From Polyangium sp. 15x6 (GTDB taxonomy: Bacteria > Myxococcota_A > Polyangia > Polyangiales > Polyangiaceae), in assembly GCF_029960785.1 (NCBI RefSeq), contig NZ_JASBQE010000022.1:62001-126000 (forward strand): a stretch of 64,000 nucleotides of DNA, written 5' to 3'. Within the stretch, counting starts at the first letter, position 1. Every line of letters begins with the position of its first letter. Below the pieces are notes generated by a model that saw only the letters and a program-made list of their open reading frames with translations, made no database searches and had not been told where the DNA came from. The position numbers and the translations under genes were made by a program. This document shows positions 28,455-37,618 of this stretch, piece after piece.

Positions 28455-30818
28455 CTAGCGCGCCGAGACCAGTTGACGTAGCAGGGCGCGTAGCTTCGGG
28501 AGGTCGAACGGCTTCTCGAGCTGCGGGTTTCGAACCTCTTCGAGGAACGCGCGCATGCGCGGCGTGAACGCGCCGCCCGTCACGAAAACGAGGCGCGCGG
28601 CGACGTCCGGCGCGCGCTGGCGTAGCGCCTCGTGCACGTCCACGCCCGTGACGTCGGGCATCATCAGGTCGCAGAGGATCGCGTCGAACGACGGGTCCTT
28701 TTCGAGCAGCGCGAGCGCATCACGGCCGCTCGTCGAGACCACGACGTCGTGCTCGTCGGCGAGGAACATCTTGAGCGCGTTCGCGAGCGGCGCCTCGTCG
28801 TCGATCACGAGCACGCGGCCGCGGCGGGGCTTGGCCTCGGGGGGCTTCGGCTTCATGGGTGGCTTCTGGGCGAGGTTCGGCTCGTCGGCGCGGATCGCGC
28901 GCGCGCCGTCGACGGGTTTTCCGGCCGCGGCGCCGGGCGGAAGTACGACACGAAAGATCGTCTCGCCGGGCCTCGATGCTAGCTCGATCGTGCCACCGAG
29001 GCGCGTGACGATTCCCTGGCAGATCCACAGCCCGAGGCCCGTGCCCACCCCCGCGGGCTTCGTCGTGAAGAAGGGATCGAAAATCTTCGCTTTGACGTCG
29101 TCGGGGATGCCAGGCCCCGAGTCCATCACCTCGACGACCACGCGTCCCGCGTCGCCGACGTAGGTGCGCAGGCGGATCAGGTTGGCCGCCGCGTTTCCTT
29201 CGGGCAGCGCCTGCGCCGCGTTGACGAGCAAGTTCACGAAGACCTGGCCGAGCCGCGCTTCGTTGGCGTCGACGAGCGGCACGTCGTCGTACTCCTTCAC
29301 GAGGCGCGCGCGGTGGCGGATCTCGCCGAAGACCATGTTGAGCGACGCGTCGAGCACGCGGCGCACGTCGGTCGGCGCGATCTCGCCGTCGTCCGCGCGG
29401 GAGAACGTTCGCAAGTCGCGCACGATGCTGCGCATGCGCTCGGCCGCCTCGCGCGCGCCGTCGATTGTCGCTTCGATCTCGACGGCGAGCTGCGTGATGT
29501 CGCCCGGCATGAGATCCGCGGCGCGCTCGAGGGCTTCGACGCGTTGCTTCAGCGCGGGCAGCGCCTCCGCGGTCGCCACCGTGAGCTGCGTGAGCACGTA
29601 GGCGAGGGGGCTGTTGATCTCGTGCGCCACCCCGGCCGCGAGCGTGCCGACCGCGGCCATGCGCTCGGCTTGCACGAGGCGCGCTTGCATCTGCTTGCGC
29701 TCGGTCAGATCACGCGCGATGCCGACGATCGCCGGCGCGCCGTCGTAGTCGACGTCCAGGCTCACGACCTCCGCGTGCACGACGGATCCATCACGACGGA
29801 GCAGCCGGTACTCCTGCGGCGAGACCGACGTGCCGCGCTCGAGCTCGGTGTGGTGTTGGTCCTGCGTGGGGCGATCGTCGGGGTGCACCGAGTCCCGCGC
29901 GAGGCGCCCGATGAACTCGCCCGCGCGCTCGTAGCCGAGGTACGTGACGAGCGCCGGGTTCGCGTAGATCCACCGGCCTTGACGCACCACGCCGATGGCG
30001 TCGGGCGCGCGCTCGATCAGCGCGCGGAACCTCGCCTCCGATCGCTTCAGCGCTTCCTCGGCGGCTTGCTTCTCGGTCACGTCCTCGACGAGGGCCGCGA
30101 CGCCGATCACCACGCCCTGCGCGTCGACGAGCGCCGCGGCGGACCACTCGCAGCAGATGATCCGTCCGTCCTTCCGTCGGTTTTCGTTGCGGCTCCGCTC
30201 GACACCCGTCTGCTGGAGGAGCCCGTCCCACAGCGCGCTGACGAACGGCCAGGCGCTGTCGGGCACGATGAAGCCCGGCTCGCGCTTGCCGATGGCCTCC
30301 TCCTCGGTGTAGCCGAAGATCCGCGTCGCCGACGGGTTCCACTCGAGCACCTCGAAGCGCGTGTTCCACACGATCACGCCAAGGGGGCTGCGCTTGACGT
30401 AGAGCGCGTGGCGCTGCTCGCTCTCGCGCAGCGCGGCGAGGGCTTGGTTTCGACCCGTGAGGTCCTCGACCACGCCCATGCCGCCGATGACGACGCCGCT
30501 CGCGTTCCGGAGCGGGCAAAGGCGCATCGAGACCCACACGACGGCGTCGCTCGTGGTCGCCTGGTAGCGGCCCTCGTACGTGCTCGACTCGCCTTCGAGG
30601 GCACGCTCGATCGAGGGCAGCACGGTGCGGTCGCGCAGCCCGTGCATGTCGAAGGACGTGAGCCGCTCGTTCGTCGTCTGGAGGAGCTGTACGAAGCGCG
30701 CGTTCCACGTGGTGAGCCGGAGATCCCGGTCGTACAGGAACACGCCGACGGGCGCCTGTTCGAAGAGCGTGCGGTAACGCTCCTCGGATTCACGCAGGGC
30801 CTCGCTGGTATCGTTCAT
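28455..30818 (-). CDS. Hybrid sensor histidine kinase (three PAS, HisKA, HATPase, receiver)
   Basis: A 787-residue cytoplasmic hybrid kinase with no membrane segment. Three PAS/PAC modules occupy about residues 10-125, 135-255 and 262-380; HisKA follows with phospho-acceptor His399 in VAHEINSPL; HATPase_c has the N box [10 protein letters not shown] and the G box DSGPGIPDD; a C-terminal receiver domain has phospho-acceptor Asp717 in CDLMMPD. It probably senses an intracellular signal and passes phosphate to a partner protein. No dedicated response regulator is adjacent. Confidence 0.93.
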   Translation of the reverse strand: MNDTSEALRESEERYRTLFEQAPVGVFLYDRDLRLTTWNARFVQLLQTTNERLTSFDMHGLRDRTVLPSIERALEGESSTYEGRYQATTSDAVVWVSMRLCPLRNASGVVIGGMGVVEDLTGRNQALAALRESEQRHALYVKRSPLGVIVWNTRFEVLEWNPSATRIFGYTEEEAIGKREPGFIVPDSAWPFVSALWDGLLQQTGVERSRNENRRKDGRIICCEWSAAALVDAQGVVIGVAALVEDVTEKQAAEEALKRSEARFRALIERAPDAIGVVRQGRWIYANPALVTYLGYERAGEFIGRLARDSVHPDDRPTQDQHHTELERGTSVSPQEYRLLRRDGSVVHAEVVSLDVDYDGAPAIVGIARDLTERKQMQARLVQAERMAAVGTLAAGVAHEINSPLAYVLTQLTVATAEALPALKQRVEALERAADLMPGDITQLAVEIEATIDGAREAAERMRSIVRDLRTFSRADDGEIAPTDVRRVLDASLNMVFGEIRHRARLVKEYDDVPLVDANEARLGQVFVNLLVNAAQALPEGNAAANLIRLRTYVGDAGRVVVEVMDSGPGIPDDVKAKIFDPFFTTKPAGVGTGLGLWICQGIVTRLGGTIELASRPGETIFRVVLPPGAAAGKPVDGARAIRADEPNLAQKPPMKPKPPEAKPRRGRVLVIDDEAPLANALKMFLADEHDVVVSTSGRDALALLEKDPSFDAILCDLMMPDVTGVDVHEALRQRAPDVAARLVFVTGGAFTPRMRAFLEEVRNPQLEKPFDLPKLRALLRQLVSAR

Positions 30819-30883
30819 CTAGAACCCCGACGCGGGTGCGTCGTGCTGCGCCAGCATGCCAAAAGGCGAAGCCTTACGGACGG

Positions 30884-30929
30884 AAAAAGGCGTCGACCCC
30901 TCCCGTTGTGGGCGAGGTTGACGCCTTTT
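30884..30929. terminator. Intrinsic terminator downstream of the small basic-protein gene
   Basis: AAAAGGCGTC at 30885-30894 pairs with GACGCCTTTT at 30920-30929, giving a 10-bp stem that ends in a T-run on the minus strand. It lies 60 bases after the small basic-protein gene and before the histidine kinase, both on the minus strand, so it should separate their transcripts. The A-tract on the other arm could let it work both ways. Confidence 0.6.
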
Positions 30930-30988
30930 CGTCTCGGATCAGCGTACGCGCCTTTCGGCGCGTGCCGGCGAGGGGGCCGAACGTCCGG

Positions 30989-31159
30989 TCAGGACGCCTG
31001 TTCGGTCTTCGGGGCCTTCTCGGCCTTGGTCTTCTTCCGCGCCTCGGCGTCCAGCAGGCCAATACGCGCCTTCTGGCCGCGCTTGATCCGCTTCTTCTTC
31101 AGCGGCGTGGAGAGCCACTCGTGCCGCAACCGGATGTTCCACTTCGGGGTATTCGCCAT
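30989..31159 (-). CDS. Small basic protein
   Basis: A 56-residue protein from the ATG at 31159 (MANTPKWNIRLRHEW). It is strongly basic, with LKKKRIKRGQKARIG in the middle and a Lys/Ala-rich tail (KKTKAEKAPKTEQA). The composition suggests binding to RNA, ribosome or DNA, but no family was recognised. It is preceded by 75 bases of gap and followed by a likely terminator, so it is probably a single-gene unit that may be well expressed (inference). Confidence 0.55.
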   Translation of the reverse strand: MANTPKWNIRLRHEWLSTPLKKKRIKRGQKARIGLLDAEARKKTKAEKAPKTEQAS

Positions 31160-31234
31160 GTCTGTCCTCGGGGAGCGCGGGACGGTAGCGAAACATCCCG
31201 CAGAGTCAAGTCCTTCTTGCCCGGACAAGCCGGA

Positions 31235-31555
31235 TCAGTCGGGGATTTTCACGAGGTCCACCTCGAGGCGGATCGGCGGATCCCCCTCGCGGGCCTCGAC
31301 GAGCTTGTCCCAGGGGAAAAAGCCCGGCTTCTCCACGGTGATCCGGTGCTTGCCCGGGGGCAGGGCGACGCCGCGCTTCGCCACGAACGCGAGCGCCCCG
31401 ATGTACATGTCGTCGATCGTGACCGACGCGTCCGGGGCGTTGCCCTTCACCCGCAAGGAGACCGTGGCCGGCGCGCTCGGCGCGCACGCGGCTGCGAGGA
31501 GGGACCACCCGACGAGGGCCGCGAGGGCCCCGCGTTTCGCGCTCGTTTGCATCAT
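31235..31555 (-). CDS. PEGA-domain lipoprotein
   Basis: A 106-residue protein starting at the ATG at 31555, which overlaps the guaA stop codon (ATGA). The signal peptide ends in a lipobox (SLLAAAC). The mature part is one PEGA-like beta domain: [18 protein letters not shown], then [15 protein letters not shown], the P-P-G-x-H turn being typical. PEGA domains are common extracytoplasmic modules in myxobacteria. The function is unknown; the overlap shows that it is translated from the guaA message. Confidence 0.75.
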   Translation of the reverse strand: MMQTSAKRGALAALVGWSLLAAACAPSAPATVSLRVKGNAPDASVTIDDMYIGALAFVAKRGVALPPGKHRITVEKPGFFPWDKLVEAREGDPPIRLEVDLVKIPD

Positions 31556-33108
31556 TCCCATTCGATCGTGGCCGGAGGCTTCGACGAGACATCGTACACG
31601 ACGCGGTTGACGCCGCGGACCTCGTTGATGATCCGCGCGCTCGTTCGTCCGAGCACCTCGTGCGGGATCCGCGCCCAGTCGGCCGTCATGCCGTCCTTCG
31701 ACTCCACGGCGCGGAGCGCGATCACCTCGTCGTACGTGCGCTCGTCGCCCATCACGCCGACGGTGCGCACGGGCAAGAGCACGCAGAAGCTCTGCCAGAT
31801 CTTGTCGTAGAGCCCCGCCTCGCGGATCTCCTCCTCGAAGATCGCGTCGGCCTCGCGCAGGACTTGCAAGCGCTCCTCCGTGAGCGGGCCGAGGCAACGC
31901 ACCGCGAGGCCCGGGCCGGGGAAGGGATGCCGCCAGAGCAGGTGGTGCGGGATGCCCATCGTCGCGCCGACCGCGCGTACCTCGTCCTTGAAGAGCTCAC
32001 GCAGAGGCTCGACGAGGCCGAGCTTCATGCGCTCGGGCAAGCCGCCGACGTTGTGGTGGCTCTTGATCACCGCGCTCGGGCCCTTCGCCGAGACGCTCTC
32101 GATCACGTCCGGGTAGAGCGTGCCCTGCACGAGGAAGCGGCAATCCTCGATTTTCTTCGCCTCCTCCTCGAAGACCTCGATGAAGACACGGCCGATCGTC
32201 TTGCGCTTCTGCTCGGGATCCGTGACGCCGGAGAGCGCGTCGAGGAAGCGCGCGCGCGCGTCGACGTGCACGAGCCGGAGGTGGTAGTGGTCGCCGAACA
32301 TCTTCACGACCTGCTCGGCCTCGCCTTTTCGGAGCAGGCCGTTGTCGACGAAGATGCAGACGAGCCGATCGCCGAGCGCGCGGTGACAGAGGATCGCGGC
32401 GACCGAGGAGTCGACGCCGCCCGAGAGGCCACACACGGCGCTCGCGTCGGGGCCGACCTTCTGGCGGATCACCTCGACGGACTCCTCGACGAACGAGGCC
32501 GGGGTCCATGTGGGCTCGAGGCCGCAGACGTCGAAGAGGAACGCTTCGAGCAGGTCCTTGCCGCGGCGCGTGTGCGCGACCTCGGGGTGGAACTGCAGGC
32601 CGTAGATGTGGCGCTCGTCGTCGGCGATCGCGGCGAACGGGGTCGTGTCCGTGGTGCCGAGCGTGGAGAAGCCCGGCGGGAGCTCGACGACCTTGTCGCC
32701 GTGGCTCATCCAGACGTCGAGGACGTCGCCGTCGTTGAAGCGTCCGAAGACGCCGGCGGCGCGGGTCGTGCGGACCAGCGCCGGCCCGTACTCGCCCTCG
32801 GTGCCGCGCTCGACCTTGCCGCCGAGCAGGTGCGAGAGGAGCTGCATGCCGTAGCAGATGCCGAGGATCGGGATGCCGACGGAGAAGAGCTCGGCAGAGA
32901 TGTGCGGGGCGCCTTCGCCGTAGACGCTCGACGGTCCGCCCGAGAGGATGATGCCGCGGGGGGCGAGCTCGCGGATGCGCTCGATCGGCAGGTCGTAGCG
33001 GTAGACCTCGCAGTACACGGAGGCCTCGCGGATCCGGCGGGCGATGAGCTGGGTGTATTGCGAACCGAAATCCAGGATCAGGACGAGGTCCCGTCGGCCA
33101 GTGAGCAT
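31552..33108 (-). CDS. guaA: GMP synthase (glutamine-hydrolysing)
   Basis: A 518-residue enzyme converting XMP to GMP with ATP and glutamine. The N-terminal class I glutamine amidotransferase has nucleophile Cys85 in GICYGMQ and the catalytic His/Glu region in [10 protein letters not shown]. The ATP pyrophosphatase has the P-loop [10 protein letters not shown] near residue 230. The C-terminal dimerisation domain ends PPATIEWE, the near-universal GuaA ending. It is the upstream gene of a two-gene unit with the PEGA lipoprotein. No guaB is nearby. Confidence 0.98.
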   Translation of the reverse strand: MLTGRRDLVLILDFGSQYTQLIARRIREASVYCEVYRYDLPIERIRELAPRGIILSGGPSSVYGEGAPHISAELFSVGIPILGICYGMQLLSHLLGGKVERGTEGEYGPALVRTTRAAGVFGRFNDGDVLDVWMSHGDKVVELPPGFSTLGTTDTTPFAAIADDERHIYGLQFHPEVAHTRRGKDLLEAFLFDVCGLEPTWTPASFVEESVEVIRQKVGPDASAVCGLSGGVDSSVAAILCHRALGDRLVCIFVDNGLLRKGEAEQVVKMFGDHYHLRLVHVDARARFLDALSGVTDPEQKRKTIGRVFIEVFEEEAKKIEDCRFLVQGTLYPDVIESVSAKGPSAVIKSHHNVGGLPERMKLGLVEPLRELFKDEVRAVGATMGIPHHLLWRHPFPGPGLAVRCLGPLTEERLQVLREADAIFEEEIREAGLYDKIWQSFCVLLPVRTVGVMGDERTYDEVIALRAVESKDGMTADWARIPHEVLGRTSARIINEVRGVNRVVYDVSSKPPATIEWE

Positions 33109-33165
33109 GGTCGCCGCGCTAGCACTTTTCGCGGGAGGGGGCGAGCCGGAGAGGGTGAGAAGCGG

Positions 33166-33642
33166 CTAGATGGGAATGGGCGTCGGGACGAACGAAGTCA
33201 TCCCCGGCGGAACGGGGACGTCGGGGTGTTTCTCCAGGACGGCCGCGAGGGCCTTGGCGAGCCGCTCGCCGTCCGCCGGATCGCTGCCGCGCGCCGAATA
33301 GAAAACCGCGTACTTTCCGGCGAACGCAGGCGGCGCGGGGCCGCCGTCCGCGGCGAGCGCGACGGAGAGGCGCACGACGGCGCGATCCTTTGCGCAAACG
33401 AGGGTGAGGACGCCGTCCTGAACGGCGAGGATTTCGCGCACGGTAAAACCGTCGAGTGTGCTGCCGGGCGCGAGGGGGGCGACGAGGGCGAGCTCGGCAG
33501 GGCTGGCGGGGCGGGGTGGGGACGCGGGTCGGGAGGAGATGACGGGGGTCGGCGAGGGATCGGCCGGGGCGTCGCCGCCGCGGGAGCAGGCGGGGAGGGC
33601 GAGGAGCAGGGCAGGGAGGACGAGCGAGCCAGGCCGGATCAC
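33166..33642 (-). CDS. Small lipoprotein, unknown function
   Basis: A 158-residue protein from a GTG at 33642 (VIRPGSLVLPALLLALPAC), with a lipobox ending LPAC. A Pro/Ser/Ala-rich linker (ASPPRPASPAE) leads to a domain with FTVREILAVQDGVLTLV and a C-terminal part with GERLAKALAAVLEKHPDV. No family recognised. It is divergent from the hydrolase gene at 33682, with 39 bases between the starts. Confidence 0.6.
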   Translation of the reverse strand: MIRPGSLVLPALLLALPACSRGGDAPADPSPTPVISSRPASPPRPASPAELALVAPLAPGSTLDGFTVREILAVQDGVLTLVCAKDRAVVRLSVALAADGGPAPPAFAGKYAVFYSARGSDPADGERLAKALAAVLEKHPDVPVPPGMTSFVPTPIPI

Positions 33643-33681
33643 GAGGGCGAGGGTATCATCCCGGTGTAGGCTGGGGCTCGC

Positions 33682-34572
33682 ATGGATCGCGCGGGCTTCG
33701 TGGCGTTGCTCTTCTGTGTGCCGACGGTCTCGGCTTGCGAAAGCCCACCCGCGTCCGCGCCCGCTGCCGCGTCCGCGCCCGTACCCGTTTCCGCTTCCGC
33801 CGCGGTGTCTGCGCTCGCGTCCTCGTCCTCGTCCGCGCCCGCGCCCGCGCCCGCGCTCACGTCCGCCTCCGCCATCGTCGATCTGCCCATTCCCGGCCAT
33901 TCCGCTGCCGTCGTCTCGCTTCCCCTCGGCACCACATCCAAGAGGCCCGTGATCATCGCGGCGCATGGCAATTACGACCGCCCCGAATGGCAATGCGACG
34001 TCTGGCGCTCGCTCCTCGGCGCTCGCGCGAATCACGTCTTCGTCCTCTGCCCGCGCGGCGTGCGCAGGCCGGATTCTCCTTCCCCCGACGACGTGCGTTT
34101 CACGTACGAAAACAATGCCGCGCTGGAGCGCGAGATCGACGCCGGCCTCGCGGCGCTTTCTGCTGCATACTCCGATTTCGTCGATCCGGGACCGGTCGTC
34201 CATGCGGGGTTTTCGCTGGGCGCGATCCAGGGCGTGGCCATCGCGGGACGACGCCCCGAGCGTTCGCCGCGGCTCGTCCTGATCGAGGGCGGACACGCGG
34301 CCTGGAAGCCCGAGGTCGTGAGCGCATTCGCGAAGATCGAGGGCGCGCGCGTGCTGTTCGTGTGCTCGCAGAGCGGGTGCGCCGCGGATGCGCGGTGGGC
34401 GGCATCGCGATTGGAGAAGGCTGGGGTCGAGACGAAGATTGCGAAAAGCGCGAACGTCGGGCACCGATACGATGGACCGGTCGCGGAGACGACACGCTCC
34501 GCGCTGGAATGGGTGTTCGAGGGGGATGCGCGGTTCGAGGTCGAAGCAAAAGCCCCAGCTCCTCGGCCGTGA
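33682..34572 (+). CDS. Exported alpha/beta hydrolase
   Basis: A 296-residue protein. A short signal peptide ends in VSAC, so it may be a lipoprotein; a low-complexity Ala/Pro/Ser/Val linker of about 45 residues follows. The hydrolase domain has PVIIAAHGN at the oxyanion strand, the nucleophile elbow GFSLG, and a C-terminal His in VGHRYDG. The substrate is unknown (esterase or peptidase activity possible). The gene is plus-strand, followed 74 bases later by an SDR gene. Confidence 0.75.
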   Translation: MDRAGFVALLFCVPTVSACESPPASAPAAASAPVPVSASAAVSALASSSSSAPAPAPALTSASAIVDLPIPGHSAAVVSLPLGTTSKRPVIIAAHGNYDRPEWQCDVWRSLLGARANHVFVLCPRGVRRPDSPSPDDVRFTYENNAALEREIDAGLAALSAAYSDFVDPGPVVHAGFSLGAIQGVAIAGRRPERSPRLVLIEGGHAAWKPEVVSAFAKIEGARVLFVCSQSGCAADARWAASRLEKAGVETKIAKSANVGHRYDGPVAETTRSALEWVFEGDARFEVEAKAPAPRP

Positions 34573-34646
34573 TGTCCTCCACAAGCGATGGTTTGCCGCT
34601 CATCGCGCTGGTAAAACCGGGAGGGAATTGGTAGCGTGCCGCGGCC

Positions 34647-35414
34647 ATGGGGAAGCTGACAGACAAGGTTGCTATCATCACGGGAGCTTCGGGGGGCATC
34701 GGGACGGCGACGGCCGCGCTTTTTTCGCGCGAGGGAGCCAAGCTCGTCCTGGTCGGTCGCGACGAGGAGCGGCTGCGGCAGGCCGCGGAAGGGTGTGATC
34801 CCGCGCGGACGCGCGCTGTCGTGGCCGACGTCCGAAAGATCGAAGATACGGACCGGTACGTCGACGCGGCGATTCAGGCGTTCGGCGGGGTCGACGTCCT
34901 CTTCGCGAATGCGGGGGCCGAGGGGAAGGTCGCGCCGATCGTGGATCTCGACGTATCGGTGCTCGACGATCTTCATGCGATTCACGTGCGGGGGACGTTC
35001 CTCGGCATGCAAAAGGTCATTCCTCGCATGCTGGAGCGGGGCGGGGGGAGCATCGTGGTGATGTCGTCGACGGCGGCCATCACCTCGTTCCCGGGGTGCG
35101 CCGCGTATGCGGCGAGCAAGGCCGCGGTGCTCGGGCTCGTGCGCACGGCGGCGGCGGAGCTCGCGCCCCAGAACATCCGCGTCAATGCGATGGTCCCGGG
35201 CGGCGTCGACAACCGCATGATGATGTCGTTCACCGAGCAAATGGCCCCAGGCCACGCCGAGGAGTTGCGGGCGGGCTATCGGCAGATGATCCCGGCGAGG
35301 CGCGTCGCTACGAATGAAGAAATGGCGAAGCTCGCGCTGTTCCTCGCGTCGGACGATTCGAGTTATTGCCACGGAGCGAGCTTCGTGGCGGATGGGGCGA
35401 TGACGATCGTTTGA
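34647..35414 (+). CDS. SDR-family oxidoreductase
   Basis: A 255-residue classical short-chain dehydrogenase/reductase. The NAD(P)-binding motif TGASGGIG is at 12-19, NAG occurs after the fourth strand (LFANAGAEG), the catalytic Ser is in VMSSTAAI and Tyr154/Lys158 in YAASK. The C-terminal part (ASDDSSYCHGASFVADGAMTIV) is the usual SDR ending. It acts on an unknown alcohol or ketone. It may share a transcript with the hydrolase upstream. It is convergent with the Uma2 gene, seven bases away. Confidence 0.92.
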   Translation: MGKLTDKVAIITGASGGIGTATAALFSREGAKLVLVGRDEERLRQAAEGCDPARTRAVVADVRKIEDTDRYVDAAIQAFGGVDVLFANAGAEGKVAPIVDLDVSVLDDLHAIHVRGTFLGMQKVIPRMLERGGGSIVVMSSTAAITSFPGCAAYAASKAAVLGLVRTAAAELAPQNIRVNAMVPGGVDNRMMMSFTEQMAPGHAEELRAGYRQMIPARRVATNEEMAKLALFLASDDSSYCHGASFVADGAMTIV

Positions 35415-35421
35415 GGCTCGG

Positions 35422-36009
35422 TCAGGTCGCTTCGCTGCTCGGCGGGCGCGGCAAGAAGATTCGCGCCATCGGCAGCTCGACGGCCTCGAAGGGCGGGACG
35501 CGCGCCGTCGCGTGCTCGTCGTACGACGCGACGTTCACCCATAGACCATCGCGCAGCTCGAAGACCTCCAGAATGCGCGCCGCGGGATCCACGATCCAGT
35601 ACCAGCGCACGCCGTAGCGTGCATAAAGGTTTTTCTTGGTCACCCGATCGTGCGGCTCGTTCGAGGGCGACAGCACCTCGCAAATCCAGTCGGGGACGAC
35701 CGGAATCGGGAGGACATCCGGATCGGGCAGCCGCTCGCGACGGACGCCGACGAGGTCCGGGCGCACGATGTCGTGCCGGCCCAGCGCGACATCTACGTCG
35801 AGGAAGATCCACCAGCCGCCGGGGCCGCCGAAGCCGTCGTCGTCGTGGAACGGTTTCCCAATGAACACGCGCAGGGTCCCCTGCACATTCGAGTGCCTCG
35901 GGCGCGGCGACGGCAGCGTCACCAAGCTGCCCCCGATGATCTCGGCCTTCTGGTCCTCGGGCAGAGCCAGCAGATCCTCGTACGTCGCGAACTTCCGAGC
36001 AGCGTCCAT
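35422..36009 (-). CDS. Uma2-family (DUF820) putative endonuclease
   Basis: A 195-residue protein from the ATG at 36009; the frame extends upstream, but MDAARKFATYEDLLALPEDQKAE matches the normal Uma2 N-terminus. It shows the family layout of a PD-(D/E)xK fold: VRPDLVGVRRERL with the acidic Asp, then WICEVLSPSN, and later YGVRWYWIVDP. Uma2 genes are multiplied in cyanobacteria, myxobacteria and planctomycetes; their biological role is unknown. A second, diverged member lies at 43009-43902. Confidence 0.9.
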   Translation of the reverse strand: MDAARKFATYEDLLALPEDQKAEIIGGSLVTLPSPRPRHSNVQGTLRVFIGKPFHDDDGFGGPGGWWIFLDVDVALGRHDIVRPDLVGVRRERLPDPDVLPIPVVPDWICEVLSPSNEPHDRVTKKNLYARYGVRWYWIVDPAARILEVFELRDGLWVNVASYDEHATARVPPFEAVELPMARIFLPRPPSSEAT

Positions 36010-36120
36010 GGTGCCGCAGCGGATCCTAGCAGATCCCGCTCCACCCGCGCGCGCCTGTCCGTACCTGTTTCTCCCGTGCGAGTTGGCCCGTCCTCGCACC
36101 CTCGGCTATAACCTGCCCCG

Positions 36121-36987
36121 ATGTGTCGCCTCTTCGGCGTCGTTTCGAGGCACGTCGAACCTCACCCCGAGCCCCTCGCCACGGCCCCCAGAAGCCTCGC
36201 GGCGCTCTCGCCCGAGCACCCGCATGGATGGGGGATCGCAGCCCATGACGGGAAATCCTGGGCGATCCACAAGAGCCCCACCTGCGCCCAAGCGGACCCG
36301 GCTTTTCGCGCCGTGGCCTCGAACGCCCGCGGGCGTGTCGTCCTCGCCCACGTCCGCAAAGCCACGGTCGGAAAAACCGGCCTCGACAATACCCATCCGT
36401 TCCGCAGGGACGCCTGGGTCTTCGCGCACAACGGCACCATTTCCGACGTCGCGTGGCTCGAACGGCGCACTTCGCAATCGCGCAGGCGGGAAATCGCGGG
36501 GGACACGGACAGCGAGCGGTTCTTCGCATTCCTGATGACCACGCTCGACGAGGTCGGCGCCACGCACGGAAGCAGGCGCGCGCCGAGCGGCCTGACCCAC
36601 CGCGCGATCGCCCAAGCCATCGAGGCCGCGACGGACAGGCCCCGGTTCGGCGCCGTCAATTTCCTTTTGAGTGATGGGGACGTGCTTTATGCCCATCGCT
36701 TCGGCCGGAGCTTGTACCTCTCCTCCGAGGCGGACGTCGTCCGCATTGCGTCGGAGGTCCCGCACGAGGGCGCCTGGCAAGAGCTCCCCGAGCGCTCCCT
36801 CCTCTGCATCGACCGCATCGCGGCCTTTGCACCCGAGGTCCAGGGCTGTGCGCTGCGAAGGGGGGCGGATAGCTACAAACTCATTTCCCCGCATCGACTG
36901 CGCTTCGCGCAGTCGATGCCCAGAGGTCCAGGGCTGTGCCCTGGTCCGGGTCGAGGGGCGGACAGCCCCTCGTCGGGTCCGGGGTGA
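36121..36987 (+). CDS. Class II glutamine amidotransferase (YafJ/EgtC-like)
   Basis: The protein has 288 residues. It begins MCRLFGVVS, so the catalytic Cys2 is exposed after Met removal; HPHGWGIA, LAHVRKATVG, NTHPF and FAHNGTI are the other family motifs. The acceptor is unknown; relatives include EgtC, which hydrolyses gamma-glutamyl groups. The C-terminus is odd: from about residue 240 the sequence (RGPGLCPGPGRGADSPSSGPG at the end) is encoded by a composite-hairpin repeat, so the original end of the gene seems to have been replaced. It is convergent with the lipoprotein pair at 37019-37560. Confidence 0.87.
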   Translation: MCRLFGVVSRHVEPHPEPLATAPRSLAALSPEHPHGWGIAAHDGKSWAIHKSPTCAQADPAFRAVASNARGRVVLAHVRKATVGKTGLDNTHPFRRDAWVFAHNGTISDVAWLERRTSQSRRREIAGDTDSERFFAFLMTTLDEVGATHGSRRAPSGLTHRAIAQAIEAATDRPRFGAVNFLLSDGDVLYAHRFGRSLYLSSEADVVRIASEVPHEGAWQELPERSLLCIDRIAAFAPEVQGCALRRGADSYKLISPHRLRFAQSMPRGPGLCPGPGRGADSPSSGPG

Positions 36988-36995
36988 AACCCCGG
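36838..36995. repeat. Composite four-hairpin element, copy 1
   Basis: Four hairpins in series: GCATCGACTGCGC/GCGCAGTCGATGC (36891-36919, 3-nt loop), CCAGGGC/GCCCTGG (36928-36944), CGAGGGGC/GCCCCTCG (36952-36972) and CCGGGGT/ACCCCGG (36979-36995). It lies between convergent genes and forms the 3' end of the amidotransferase gene. The same order, inverted or direct, recurs near 40.2, 49.1, 49.3 and 57.5 kb. Confidence 0.8.
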
Positions 36996-37018
36996 CGCTA
37001 CGCTGTGACAGCCCCCTC

Positions 37019-37213
37019 TCAAGGCGGCGGCGGATCGGCCGGGGCAGGCGCTTCGGCTGGCGGCGCCTGCGTGCCGGGGAGCTCGAAGCTTCGCGGCGCC
37101 TCGTACTCGGGCGGCGGGCCTCCGGGCAGCGGCTTCGGCTTCGGCGGGCTGCAGCACGCGCCCGCGGCGAACACGACGAGCGAGGCGAGCGCGGGGACGA
37201 ACCAGGTCCTCAT
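37019..37213 (-). CDS. Small Pro-rich lipoprotein
   Basis: A 64-residue protein from the ATG at 37213 (MRTWFVPALASLVVFAAGAC), a signal peptide with lipobox AAGAC. The mature part is only about 45 residues and largely Pro/Ala/Glu (PPKPKPLPGGPPPEYEAP). The start overlaps the stop of the upstream lipoprotein gene (ATGA), so the two are translated together. Function unknown. Confidence 0.55.
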   Translation of the reverse strand: MRTWFVPALASLVVFAAGACCSPPKPKPLPGGPPPEYEAPRSFELPGTQAPPAEAPAPADPPPP

Positions 37214-37560
37214 ATCTTGGTCCCCTTCTTCTTGATGTTCGGCGGCGGCGGAGGCGTCGGGGTCGCGGGGCCCTCGAGCTCGTTCTGGGGCGGCTGGCCG
37301 AACGGGCTCGGGGGCGCGAGCGTATCGGGCGACGAGCCGTCGATCTTCTGGCGCAGATCGGAGGGTTTGGCAGGAGGCGCCTCCGGGGCCGGGTCGTACT
37401 TGGCGCCCTCGGCGCCGGGCGCGCCCATCGGGATCATCGTCGCTGCGGGCGCGGCGCTCGCCGGCCCCTCGTCGTCGTGAGAGCCGCAACCGAGCCCCAT
37501 GGGCAGCGCCAAGGGCAGGACGAGGAACCAGGCGGGGATGCCGCGCGGGCGAGCCGACAC
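37210..37560 (-). CDS. Pro-rich lipoprotein
   Basis: A 116-residue protein from a GTG at 37560. The signal peptide contains PAWFLVLPLALPMGLGC (lipobox GLGC). The mature part is Pro/Ala-rich with no recognisable domain and ends in a basic patch (NIKKKGTKI). It overlaps the next lipoprotein gene by four bases; the pair lies divergent from proA. Both may be periplasmic linkers or just secreted small lipoproteins. Confidence 0.55.
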   Translation of the reverse strand: MSARPRGIPAWFLVLPLALPMGLGCGSHDDEGPASAAPAATMIPMGAPGAEGAKYDPAPEAPPAKPSDLRQKIDGSSPDTLAPPSPFGQPPQNELEGPATPTPPPPPNIKKKGTKI

Positions 37561-37618
37561 GAGCCCACGCTAGCACGCCCTTGGCCTTGTGAGGCCAGCC
37601 GCGTTAGGTTTCGACGCC

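Noticed and set aside
31660-33669. 669-codon plus-strand frame
   Set aside because: It is antisense to guaA and the small lipoprotein gene, with no family likeness.
33735-34634. 299-codon plus-strand frame overlapping the hydrolase gene
   Set aside because: It is Arg-rich and lacks domains, while the overlapping frame has signal peptide, nucleophile elbow and His motif.
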